From assembly GCF_910592395.1 (NCBI RefSeq), contig NC_088313.1:4158501-4222500 (forward strand): 64,000 bases of DNA, given 5' to 3'. The DNA comes from Lineus longissimus (Eukaryota; Nemertea; Pilidiophora; Heteronemertea; Lineidae). Made by a program: the position numbers and the translations under genes. Below, one piece after another: positions 43,916 through 54,988 of the stretch (the stretch's first letter is position 1; each line of letters begins with the position of its first letter). The notes under the pieces are model-generated. The model had not been told where the DNA came from. It worked only from the letters and a program-made list of their open reading frames with translations, and did not search any database.

Positions 43916-44950
43916 ATGAGCAAATGCAAAGTCGGTTCAAGCATGGATTTTGAAATCACCGAAAACAATAAGTTTCCCACTAGCCCAACGAGTGGCCACC
44001 AACTTCTCGTGAGTGATTACTTCGAGTATAAACTTAGTCGAATATTTTGGAACTACATTTCGCCCCCTCTTATCCTCGTTGGCATAATTTCCAATGCATT
44101 AATCATTTTCACGATTATCCTTCGGAAATTTGGGAAGTCATCCACGCGGGTGTTGCTGATCAGTCTCGCGATTGCTGATACCGGGGCGCTCTTTCCCGAC
44201 TTATTTACGCGGTGGTTGTACTACTGCTTAAGAATAGACTTGGCGAAGTTCGTTCCTCTGTGGTGCCCAATATTATCATTCATCATAGCTTTCACGAAGC
44301 AGTTCTCAAGTTTGAATGTGATGCTGATCACGATTGAGCGATGGATTTCGGTGTGTAACCCCCTGAAATCGCGATCACTCTGCACGAAACGAAGGACAGT
44401 GTGCGCCGTCGCTTTGCATCTTCTTTTTCTCTGTCTCATCGACATGCACTTTTTCGTGTTCCATGTATACGACCCCGCGTGGGAAAGCTGTTGGATTCGG
44501 ACAGATACTTATGAATATTTCTTCTTTAGAATTTGGTATTGGGTGGACATGATGCTTTACATGGCCGTGCCACTTGCCATCATTTTGCTGCGTAACGTAT
44601 CTATTATCAACCGCTTAGTGATGAGGCAAAAGGAACGCTGTTTGTTACAAAAGGGGCCGAATTCTCACCAAGGCGATGAGGAAAGACTTACCAGCATGAC
44701 GTCCATGTTGCTAACTGTTAGCATTTTGTTTATTTTATTGGCCGTACCTTCGTGTTGTTACTTTATATGGTCAGGCCGAATTCTTGCATACTACAAAAGT
44801 TCACTTCACATTAAAGCATCGGTACAACTTGCATTCGCCTCAACTATGCTTCTGAGATATCTGAACAATTCGATCAATTTCCTTCTCTACTGTTTGAGTG
44901 GATCGCAGTTCCGTCGTGCTTTCGTGGGCATCATGAAGCAAGGGCGGTGA
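43916..44950 (+). CDS. Class A (rhodopsin-like) GPCR, divergent relative of the array
   Basis: An intronless 344-codon frame with seven hydrophobic segments. Class A landmarks: N60 in TM1 (IISNALIIF), D88 in TM2 (SLAIADTG), C117 at the top of TM3 paired with C192 in loop 2, ERW (141-143) in place of DRY, P219 in TM5, P278 in TM6 without the usual preceding W, and N321-F-L-L-Y325 in place of NPxxY, followed by CLSGSQFRR. A second Met at residue 10 could be the true start. The TM7/helix-8 block is shared with the array receptors at 50-64 kb, so this is a distant paralog outside the tandem units. The general type is invertebrate peptide or chemosensory receptor (FMRFamide-receptor-like); the ligand cannot be inferred. 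The protein acts at the plasma membrane. Confidence 0.9.
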   Translation: MSKCKVGSSMDFEITENNKFPTSPTSGHQLLVSDYFEYKLSRIFWNYISPPLILVGIISNALIIFTIILRKFGKSSTRVLLISLAIADTGALFPDLFTRWLYYCLRIDLAKFVPLWCPILSFIIAFTKQFSSLNVMLITIERWISVCNPLKSRSLCTKRRTVCAVALHLLFLCLIDMHFFVFHVYDPAWESCWIRTDTYEYFFFRIWYWVDMMLYMAVPLAIILLRNVSIINRLVMRQKERCLLQKGPNSHQGDEERLTSMTSMLLTVSILFILLAVPSCCYFIWSGRILAYYKSSLHIKASVQLAFASTMLLRYLNNSINFLLYCLSGSQFRRAFVGIMKQGR

Positions 44951-46884
44951 CAATATTTATATACAGCGTGATGCCGTGCTTACCCTGGCTATCGTCTAAG
45001 ATTTATATATTAGAGGCGATTTTCGCGAACTATGCGAGTTGAATAGCTTTTAAGTAGCCTATGTCTGGTACATTTTCCCTAGCAGAGGTCACGACGCAAC
45101 AAATCTCATCGTCTCGTATTTTCTAAAAATCGCCTGCGGCAGCGATTTAATCAAGAGGCAACCGGTTCTTTGGCTGGGCGCCGTGGGCTTGTTGTAACGC
45201 CACAGTGCTATTAAAACGAACTCAGTGGCGTTTACACTTATGTGGTTGCGGCGCAAATCTAACACGCTAAAAAGCTCGTTCGGGGTTCGGGGTTGTTAAG
45301 AATTGCTTAGTTCTGCAGTTTTAAGGAAGCTGGCGTGGTCAGAGTAATTCTTTTGCTGCGCTTGCACCAATGTGATAATTCTAGATTCTTTATGATAGAT
45401 GGCATTCATGTCGCCTTTGAACATCTACGCTAGTCGCTGGTTACCAGGCAACACGAACGCCGCATTTGTGCAAGGCTTGCCTGGACTGTGATTAGTTGTA
45501 ATTATGGTATCACGCTCAAGGAAAGAATCTTTTATCCGCCTGATTCGAGGTTCTCTAGGATCTTTTTTAATTGATTGAAAAGACACATGGATATGTTTCA
45601 GTTGCTAATGGCTCATGGATAAACGAGTGAGCCGTCAGTGCGCATTTTCGTCGATAGACCCACACAACCATCGATTCAGTTCAATGCTAATGCATGTACA
45701 TGTACTCCGAAATGTCGGAAGATTATTAACTCCGTTTGGTAAACGACATTTGAAGAGATTTCTTGTGATTTAATACTAACCAACCAAATAGTAAAAAGCC
45801 AATTTCGTAAATACGTTCTGAATACATTTTCATCATTGCCGCCGTGTAGACAGATACACAAATACTATGAATACCAAGTTTCAGCAAATTTGCATGCATG
45901 ATAGCTGCACTACAGTATTGTGCATTATAACATATCAGCATTGAGTGCATTTCTATTTTCCTGACCCAACACTGAGAAAATTCGAACGACACACCCCTTT
46001 AAGGGAACTGACCAATACAGAGGAGCACATTTAGGCTGTGAATTTACGGATGATGCTCGTCTTTTAAAGGAATGGACGGCTTTTTATTGCAATATATTTG
46101 TTCTTCTCCTCAGTAAAGTCATTTCCATTTATCGTCACAGCTTTTTTATCATCATTAATCATCAGCTTGACGTCGGGAAAATCGATATCAGCACCAAGAC
46201 GTCACAGGGTAGATCCATGGCTCCAGGAAACGCCTTTACTAGTGCATCGTTCCACATGGAAAGGGTCGACGCATGGAGAGCTAACTCGAGTGAAATCGGA
46301 GTCAACATCGGAAAAGCGTGATAATTCAGTCAGAATTTGAATTTTTCTTTGAATGAAACTTTCCTTTTGAATTTGAATTTGAATTTTTCTCTTTTGAATC
46401 TTTCTTTTTTCTGTGCAATTTTTGATGGAAACTTCTTATGTAGAATAGGAGGTGACTGGGCAGCCGATAGCTGGCCTTGTAAAACTAGGTAATAAAGAAA
46501 CGCTATCACACACTGCCAGTCGTTTTCGGATTTTGCGGTTATACCCTTTCTGGGTAATCAAATAAATCCACACTCCGTTGGACTTAGTCCTAACTATCCA
46601 AAATCGCGCTACTTTGTAGAGGAAAACACGTACAGTAATCGTCGGCAAAATAAAGCCGGAGCAAAATGACTGAGACGAAGGGTTATTGCAGGTTGTTACA
46701 TGTAGCAGAGACTAACGCGAGACTGTGGCGGTATTTTGACAGCGTGCCCTAACGACACCGCATCCGCTGGGCTATAAGTTTAAAGCTCTAAGTCTTTCTT
46801 TCAAATTTATATTTACCGGTAAGATTTTTCAATGATAATACACATAGAATATACATCTCAACATTGATGTTTTGTACAATTTTT

Positions 46885-46935
46885 AGTGGCGAAATGGGAA
46901 TTGGCGAAGTGGGAAATGGCGAAATGGCGAAATGG
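46885..46935. repeat. Short GGCGAAATG tandem
   Basis: Five to six imperfect copies of a 7-10-bp step (GGCGAAATG, GGCGAAGTG). Simple sequence, no evident function. Confidence 0.8.
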
Positions 46936-49238
46936 GGATAAACCACACTTATATGAATGTAATGTGTTGGGCAATTTTCATACCTTTGACTAATCTGGTT
47001 TCTGTACAAAATCAAAAATCGAATAAACATTATCTCCAAGCTCAAGTAGCTCGAGAAAAATATTTGTGGAGAATATGGCTGTCATCATGGTATAAATGTT
47101 GGCAATTTGATTTACCAATGTCGAAACAACTTTGATCTTATTTTCATATCTTGTAAAACCGGCGAAGAAAACGACACTGCTCTCTATTACGAGATGCGCC
47201 CATCATTACGCTGCTTGAATGCCCCATGACGAATGGAGGAAGGTCTAAACTAGCTTAGTTGTTTTTAGACACAGTCTGATTTCAACCAATAACAATGGGG
47301 CATTTGGCACAGCGGCGTTGTCTTATTCCTGGTCATAAACGCATTTCTCTTCACCAATTAATCGGCGAATTGTTAAAATGTTCTTAATCGGTATTCAAAC
47401 CTTGCGGAGCCATTGTCCATTGAAGCAAGGCGTAGGCACGTTCTTGGGAGTAAGGGAGTCGTTGTCACAATCAGTCGTGACTAATTGGACACGTAGCTCA
47501 GGGAAGACACGAGTCTTATTCGGCGTCGTGGACAATGGTTTACATCAAGAATTAATAAAGACTAAGATTTTAGAGCTTCAGAAAGGCAAAACAGTGTAAG
47601 AATTCGACTGCAACAGGCTGTCAGTCCAACCGCCTCAATGTGTGTTTCACAGATGTGTGCAGATTCTGCACGCACCTGGGCGAAATTCGTGATTGTTTTT
47701 TTTAGTATGGATGTTGCTCTTACCGAATACACATGCATGCAAGCATGCATTAAGAAGGGAAATGCAAGGTTTTGATTTTCGGATTTAACGATAATTTGAT
47801 TTGCCGCATGGCATAATTCTCATTTATTCCGATCATTAATTCAGTAATTTTGTCCACTCTTGCCTGTCATTACGAGGTGATAGATTCGTTGGCAAGGTAA
47901 TAATTTCTCTTGTCTTCTTAAAGTATCGTCTCACCCGACAATTAATTTCATGAAGAGTGTCTGATATTATTGAAATTGCGCCTAACGTCTTCATCAATCG
48001 CTTTATCACTCGTCCCCATCAGTTGATCAGACATATTAAGTTACAGTATATTTGACCATTGGTGATTTATCGTCTGTTTGTCAACACTGATTAATAATTA
48101 TGAATCTATCTTACACTTGTGATGTCACATTATCTGTTGTAGAATGGTTGAGGAAAATTTGATGCCATATCTTGATAATATAATACTCGGACAGACGATT
48201 TGTCTGAGCCTGATTGCGTCAGAATCTTTACTCCAAAAGTCGTTACCACTTTTTTCAACTTTTATTCGATGAGTTTGTTGATTTTTTCACAAATGTTTAG
48301 TTCAACGTTTCTGTAAAACATAACCAACTGGATCGAGAACTTCAGCGAATTTGCTCATTGGCATTATTTGAAGATTTACATATGGATAGCCCACTGGCGG
48401 GAAAATATAAATAGCTGTTCCAACTGAGCCGTAAAAGCTGGGCACTGCGTTGGATACGACTCTGGTGCCGTTAATAATGCGACAAAAATAATGCCAGGAC
48501 AAGCCAGGGTTTTGAACAAAAATTGATTTCCAAGTTCTCTATTCAACTTCATGCAACTTCTGTAAACATCAATGAAAGGTGCCATTAGAGATGCACGAAA
48601 TTGAACGAAAAATGCTAATTGCAAATTTTGAAATCACAGTTTCATATTTCAAAATCTTACCGAAGGCTTTTGAAAGTTTGCAATTGAGCTGATTGGGGAT
48701 TTTAAGCCAACCTTCGGGGAGCTTACACTATACCATGGCGTCCGTTTTCGTTGTCGTCTGTTAGCGGAGCCACTGGGGGCTGAATTGGCGAATCTTTGCG
48801 TGATGGCTTTGGGCAATATACGCCGCGAAGGATTTTTTCGTTTTCGCGATTTGACCTACTTTCTGGTCTCCAGGGGAGCACCTTGAAAATCCGCGCTGCC
48901 AATGATTGTATAGGTAGAGTGACGAAACGTTTGTGCTAGGTGTATCTTACAAAGTCACATCAAATATCATTCGGGTTTTTGATTGGACCTGGTCAAACTC
49001 TAAAATTTCACCGAATGTACCGCGATTTCCACTATTTGACACAAGGTTCTTCAAATTTGATAGGTAAACTCCTATTATGCAGATTGACAAAGATTTAGGT
49101 TTTAAAATGTGACCTACATTCATTTGTCAATGTCGTGAAATCCTGTGTGTGATCATATCTCGAGAAACATTCAATGTGCGATCTTCAAATGTATGTGTTT
49201 GAATATCTAATAAAGCTTTACACAGTGGTTGAAATAAT

Positions 49239-49273
49239 TGACCTTGACCTAATTTCCAAGGTCACAGAGGTCA
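49239..49273. promoter_or_regulatory. Cluster of nuclear-receptor half sites (DR3 plus DR0)
   Basis: AGGTCACAGAGGTCA (49259-49273) is a perfect direct repeat of AGGTCA with 3-bp spacing. TGACCTTGACCT (49239-49250) is an inverted-strand repeat with no spacer. This could be a real element 1.7 kb upstream of receptor 2, or part of a dispersed repeat; both are common. Confidence 0.35.
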
Positions 49274-49977
49274 AACTTCGTGTAACCAAAACGCTTTCCG
49301 CATTCCGTTCATTGATAACAGGTGAGAACATTGCCCCTGGCTATATCATTCCTGGATAGAAATGGCGTACGTCGAAATTGTCTCTATTATGTAAATTGTC
49401 AGTCAGAGCTGTTAAACGCCGATCTTTTTGTCTGATTTGTTTGAATATTAGAGGTTACATAGTCAACTTCAAGGTGTTTTGTTGTGTTTGACAAACACAA
49501 TATCACACATTAAATCATCTTTTTAAGACCTACGATTTTGGTTTGGCAAAGCATATTGCAGTACTTGTAGCAAAAAAACTGATAATAGCATCTTCGGTGA
49601 ACAACTGGGAATCAATGATTAGCTCATGAGCCCAAACCCGTCATGAAAGCTTGTCAGGAGCAAGTCAAAGATTTAACTCAAACGGCCGTATAATAATTTC
49701 CTGTAAAGATGAGATAATTTAACGCAAAGTGAGTGACGGCCCCGGCATTTCCATTATGTGTAACCTACTACATTGTACTTCATCGCTTCAATATATCATG
49801 GAGGAAAGTACATTCAATTGTAAATGGGAATTGTGTGTAATTAGCCAAATGTCCCTTCATGACCGGGCAACTTGGATTAAACTTGACAGCCTGGCCTAAT
49901 TTGATACCAAATAACCTACTTCATCACGCAATGTTCCCGGAAGTTGTTATCTTCGAATAAAGGAAGACGCTCCGAGA

Positions 49978-50644
49978 GGGTGTGTATAAAACTAAGACCA
50001 AAGACATAAGACCCCTCTTAGTAAAAAACTAAGATCCATATTTTTTTCTCAACTTTTGGGTTACCAGGATATTTGGGGAAGAGCCGAGTTACAAAACACA
50101 GCTAAATACATGTAGGTCGTCTCAGACAAGAACATATCAAGCTGTCATGTGGGGCCGAGTAGAGTAGCGTAGTTTCAAAAGGTTGGCACCAAATGGTTTG
50201 GTGGTTTGCATCAGCAATAAAACAGCCTCCATATGCAGAGATCAGTTCTTCATATACATTGTACTTTAAAGGCAACATTATCTATGCCACTGAACTTGAG
50301 GAAATAAATAATGGGTCTTAGTTTTTTACTTCAGTGGATCTTAGTTTTTAGTTTTTTACTTCAGGGGATAAAAAACTAAGATCCCGAAGTAAAAAACTAA
50401 GACCCATAAGTTTTGGGTAACCAGGATTTTGTGTTTTGCATAGGCAATAAAACAGTCCCTATATGCATAGCTAAGTTACTTTAAAGGCAACATATCTATG
50501 CCACAAAACTTGAAGAAAAAAATTATGGGTCTTAGTTTTTTACTTCAGGGATCTTAGTTTTTTACTAAAACACTAAGATCCCGAAGTAAAAAACTAAGAA
50601 GGGTCTTAGGTCTTAGGTCTTAGGTCTTAGTTTTATACACACCC
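49978..50644. mobile_element. 667-bp MULE-like non-autonomous element upstream of receptor 2
   Basis: The ends are inverted repeats: GGGTGTGTATAAAACTAAG and the inverse of CTTAGTTTTATACACACCC. It is flanked by GCTCCGAGA (49969-49977) and GCTCCAAGA (50645-50653), a 9-bp duplication with one mismatch. The units at 54.7 and 62.1 kb show the empty site, reading GACGCTCCGAGATATAACTG or similar. The interior repeats CTTAGTTTTTTACTTC and its inverse many times. There is no reading frame. Confidence 0.9.
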
Positions 50645-50989
50645 GCTCCAAGATGTAACTGAATTTGGAAAATGAGTCGAGGGAACGCTCATTGCATTCG
50701 CCTATGACACCTGCTGAAGAGCGTTAATAGTTCAAGCCTTTAAGCTATGTAAGTGATTTGCGAATAGGAGACATAATTACGAATGATTGTTTTCACAGAA
50801 CTTCGAAATCTGATACCGTTATCACAAGTTTATCTATAATCATATATGACTGTCATCAGGTTTATCGCAAAAATCAACTGCCTCAGGAACTTAACGAAAT
50901 TGTTCATATTCATGAGGCAAGCTCTTGCTGGTTATGAGGGTTGTATTATTTCATCGCCCATCGGTGTCGCAGTTTCCAACGTTTTCGAA

Positions 50990-51970
50990 ATGTTTTCGAC
51001 GACAGAGTTACCAGTGGCTAGCAGTAAAATCCAGGCGGTCTCGCAGGCGCTCTGGTACATTGTGCCACCCTTCCTGTGTTCTGTTGGAAGTAGCCTCAAT
51101 ATTTTGACAATAACTGTGTTGCTTGCCCGCCGAGTAGGGAAGGCTTCAACGCGGATTCTACTAATCAGCCTTGCACTTGTGGATACTGCTGTTCTCCTTG
51201 GAGTGTTCTTGCCAGGATGGTTCGAAGTGAGTCTGGGAATGAGTCCAATTACCTTAGTCCAAGCAATATGTCCCATTCACAAATTTACAGCATACTTCTT
51301 TCTTCACTGTGCGAGTTGGAGTGTCATGCTAATAACGGTCGAGAGGTTGATCTCCGTCATTTACCCATTTAAAGCAAAAATAATTAACACAGCTAAGAAC
51401 ACGTCTTTAGTCATTGGAACAGTATTCCTGTTTCTGTTCGCCTTGAACACACATCTTCTTGTCTTCTGGAAACTGAAAAAAAAAGGAGAGAAATGCATAA
51501 TAGCCACAGAGGCCTATGATGACTTTTTTCATTTCATATGGCATGTTATTGACCTACTTGTTAACAATGGCATTCCCTTCCTTGTGATAGTAGCTTGTAA
51601 TGTTTCGATTTCGATTGCAGTAATTCGTGGTTACAATCAACGGAGGCAACTTCAAAACTCAGGCCATGGTGCGTCAGATCAGTCTGCTCGTATGACCAGT
51701 ATGACCTACATGTTGACAACTGTCAGTGTGACCTTCATCGTATTAACTCTACCCATTTCAGTATTTTATATTGTTTCTTACAACACAAATCTGTTGCCAG
51801 CGAATGATTTAACTTGGCTCATTCACGATATTCTCATGTTTTTGTCCTACAGTAATAATGGTATCAATTTCCTCCTTTACTGCTTAAGTGGTAGCCAGTT
51901 CAGACGGGAGGTTTGTTTAATGTTTCGTTGCAGGAATCTCCGACTGGCGCGCCCTATAAATTCGAAGTAA
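50990..51970 (+). CDS. Array receptor 2, class A GPCR (326 aa)
   Basis: An intronless receptor. The open frame extends back to 50846 (374 aa), but I place the start at 50990 (MFSTTELP). This is the only upstream Met kept in frame in all four paralogs; upstream of it the other copies shift frame. Landmarks in the 326-aa form: N37 in TM1, D65 in TM2, C94 in TM3 with C169 in loop 2, E118-R119-L120 for DRY, P196 in TM5, P255 in TM6 (FIVLTLP, lacking the toggle Trp), N293-F-L-L-Y297 for NPxxY, and Cys 309 and 314 in the tail as possible palmitoylation sites. ICL3 is short and basic (GYNQRRQLQN). Plasma membrane receptor; ligand unknown. It differs from paralogs chiefly in ECL1 and ECL2. Confidence 0.92.
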   Translation: MFSTTELPVASSKIQAVSQALWYIVPPFLCSVGSSLNILTITVLLARRVGKASTRILLISLALVDTAVLLGVFLPGWFEVSLGMSPITLVQAICPIHKFTAYFFLHCASWSVMLITVERLISVIYPFKAKIINTAKNTSLVIGTVFLFLFALNTHLLVFWKLKKKGEKCIIATEAYDDFFHFIWHVIDLLVNNGIPFLVIVACNVSISIAVIRGYNQRRQLQNSGHGASDQSARMTSMTYMLTTVSVTFIVLTLPISVFYIVSYNTNLLPANDLTWLIHDILMFLSYSNNGINFLLYCLSGSQFRREVCLMFRCRNLRLARPINSK

Positions 51971-52810
51971 GATATTTCGTTTACACAATTTGTTTTGCCA
52001 GAAATGCTTGTCTCATCTACGGTATTATGTATTTTACGTTGCTTTGATCTCCTACGGCGTTTATAGCATGTACGATTTAAGTGGTAGCCGATCGAACGGG
52101 GGGAGGTGGGGTTGTGATATCTTGTACTAAAGTTTATGACTTGTTTTCCTTTGCAAACTTGGCACATTAAGCACAACGATACGGGGCAAGTTCGGATTCC
52201 TGATATTGTGAGGCATATATCAAACCAAAAATACATCCTTAATGAAGGACCAATGGCATGATCAAGGGTCTTATAACTAAGCTTCCCACTGCCAAGTTAT
52301 CTTCTATGCACTCTTTACAATAGAAGTTTCCGTCATCTAATTATACACAAAAATGGAATCGAAGAAATGACTGGGTGTAATATTGCTCGGGTGCACTCTG
52401 TCGGTTTGCCGGAAAGGTTTCCTGCGCCAGAGGTTGTGCGTGCTAAAAAATAACGAAAGTCGCGGGTTTCTTCATAAGAGTTGAAACAAAACTGAAAACA
52501 CGTTAAACACTACAAGAAAAAAAGTTAACTAATGAACCAGGCGTTGAACACATTCAGTTAGGGACTATGTCTCAATTTCTTCTAGCCAGCAGTTGACATG
52601 GCGTTTGGAGAGATTTCCCTTGCTGACAGCGTCGGACGCTCTTCGCCAATTGCAGCTGACTCAAGGGAAAGGAAGAATTATTGTCTTCAGCCGGGCGCAG
52701 CAGACACAGAAGATCTTCTGGAAATAAGCGATTGTTATGGCTGAAATAAAACCGGTTTGAAAAGAATTAGTTCTTTCCGGCAGCAGCAGCAAACATGCAA
52801 CCGTTTTTCT

Positions 52811-52990
52811 ACCGATGTAGATGTAGAAATTGTCCCCCTGGAAGAAGTGTCCGGTCCGAATTTGTGTTCTGACGGATTATAGTCTAGCGCTCAACCCTCA
52901 ATTTCTCATTGAGTAAGGCGCGTACATTGTAATAAGAGTCTTTTTTCCCCCGAATTTTCTATCCTTGGGCATTATAAACTTCTACACCGG
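52811..52990. mobile_element. CCGGTGTA-terminus MITE in unit A
   Basis: The termini ACCGATGTAGATGTAG and the inverse of TTCTACACCGG match the element at 10823-10993. An orthologous copy sits at the same place in the receptor-less unit (58437-58617), so the insertion predates the duplication of these units. Confidence 0.75.
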
Positions 52991-53774
52991 CAACAGAAAT
53001 CACCCTGACAAACGACTGTTCGCCATATCTGCTACAAGGTACATAATTAGGGTACATAATTAATACATATACATCCTTTGAAGACGACCAGTTGATCAAC
53101 TAAGTCCTTAGTGAATTAATTTCTAGTTCATCAACTTAGACAGTGATGAAGTCTGCTGAAAAGGAGGAGTATGCTTTTATAAAAGTTCAGGCGACGCTCT
53201 AGCTGTCTACAGGTAGATTGGTAATCCGGTAATGATAAATGATATTTGCCAATCTGCAAGCATGCCCTTCTGCAGGCCGTTGGTTGAAGCGCTCAGTCTT
53301 ACAGAGTCCTGTTCCAAGTGTACATCTACCTAGTTGATGAATTCTTTCCACGTTGGCGCCCATCCTAAAGCTGACTTTCATATTATGGTTAAAGCAATTA
53401 GAATCGTCAGTATTAGGATGATAACAACGATGGTCGAACAGCGACATCTACATGCAATTTAAATATCTAAAATACGTTGACCTCTAATGGTGATTTTGAT
53501 GCAAGGTTTAACTATTTCTGGTAGTTAAAGAGATGACCTCGGAAACAGGGATGACATTTTCCAAGAAATTATACCTCGATCAGACACGTCAGAGCTCAGC
53601 CGACTCCAGGGTGAGAAAAGTTAACGCAAGTTAGTGAGCCTTCAACTTCATGTTGTCTATATATAGTTGATGAAAATACATTCAATTACAAATGGGAATT
53701 TTTTGTAATTAGCCAGACCTCCCCTCGTGACACGACAACTCTGATTGAGATTGACAGACAGCTTTCTGGCTTGA

Positions 53775-54597
53775 CGCAAGGGGCCAACGCGCCGCGTAGC
53801 GGCAAAATAGCGAAGCTGGCGAAACATTTATAACGGGTCACCGTCACTTATTATTGGACTTATAGCGCATTTACGCATTTAGCGCATTTTGCTTTATAGT
53901 GTCACCAGGAAAAAAAAGCATGCGAACTTACGCCGATCTATTTGTATAAAGTGATAATTCGAAGGTATATAGTAGGAAATATCAATAAAATAATCATTCC
54001 ATGTCGTCTTTTGAGGGCATTTTTGATTGTAAAAAATATATGTGTACGTCACCGGAGTCTCTGCAATGATAATTTTATCACAGCAGTCTCGCGCAAGTAG
54101 AAGTTCTTTACTTATTAGTTCTTCGCTTATTAGTCTGGCGCAAAGCCAGACGTTTTCCATTACGATTTCACTACGATGTTTGACCAGAAGGAGCAGTGCG
54201 CGAGATATGCTAATGAGCAGACTTCCCTCGCTTGAGTTTCGGAAGAATGTTCCATATCGCGCTAAGCTGACCACTGCTGACCATGACAGGCGTGCATTGG
54301 ACTGGTACAGGTTGGAATTGAATATTGAATATGCTGTGGTGACGCTTTCTGATGAGAAGTTGGTCGTGACTGATGCAGTATCCTTGGACTTGTCCACAGC
54401 ATCGTTCAATCATTGCTCTCTGAGCTGGCTTGATTCTGTACTTACCCAAATACTGTGACCAAATGCCTGTTGACTGTGCTTTAAGAGAGACTAGCGCCAT
54501 GCCTAGTCTCTCTTAAAGCACAGTCAACAGACACCAACCCCCTCAGACTCAGAAACCACAAACGCCCAACCCTTCCTGCTACCTTAATACTTCTGGA
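53775..54597. mobile_element. ~820-bp private insertion in unit B, unidentified
   Basis: Relative to the units at 59.3 and 62.0 kb, which read straight from CTTTCTGGCTTGATGGGG, unit B is interrupted between 53774 and 54598. TTCTGG stands on both sides. The insert carries overlapping open frames on both strands (171 codons minus, 138 codons plus) that I cannot assign. Near its right end is a perfect 26-bp-arm hairpin at 54467-54528 (TGTTGACTGTGCTTTAAGAG and inverse). Its status as a transposon is inferred. Confidence 0.6.
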
Positions 54598-54988
54598 TGG
54601 GGACTTCTGCAGGAAACAATGTGACAGTATATGTTCTGTAAGAGATGAATACTAAAAGACCTACTTCATAACGGAATGTTCTTGGAAGTTGTCGTCTTTG
54701 AACAGAGGAAGACGCTCCGAGATATAACTGAATTTGGAAAATGAAGTCGAGGGAACGCTCATCGTATTCGCCTATGACACATGATGCAGAGGGTTAATAG
54801 TTCAAGCCTTTAAGCTATGTAGTGATTTGCGAATGGGACACATAATTATGAATGATTGTTTTCACAGAACTTCGAAATCTGATACCGGTATCATAATTAT
54901 ACCTATTTATGACTGCAAGCTCTTGCTGGTTATGAGGGATATATTATTTCATCGCCCATCGCTATCGCAGTTTTTCCAACATTTTCGA

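Larger units (their letters stand above)
44951..49689. other. Intergenic between receptor 1 and the tandem array
   Basis: No supported gene in 4.7 kb. Small structures: GAATTTGAATTT low complexity at 46333-46395, a GGCGAAATG-type tandem at 46885-46935, the 20-bp motif ATCAAGAATTAATAAAGACT at 47544-47563, and a cluster of nuclear-receptor-type half sites at 49239-49273. Confidence 0.5.
49690..53386 (+). repeat. Tandem duplication unit A (receptor 2)
   Basis: The first unit of the receptor array: about 0.5 kb of shared upstream flank (from the ATTCAATTGTAAATGGG block; the left edge is blurred by divergence), the MULE-like insertion, the receptor frame, and a long shared 3' flank (GTGGTAGCCGATCGAACGG to CTTTCCACGTTGG). 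The 3' flank includes the MITE at 52811-52990. Confidence 0.85.

Noticed and set aside
51877-52236. Minus-strand frame in the 3' flank of array units, partly repeated at 61134-61358
   Set aside because: Its recurrence is explained by segmental duplication. The copies differ mostly at amino-acid-changing positions and the frame overlaps the receptor end.
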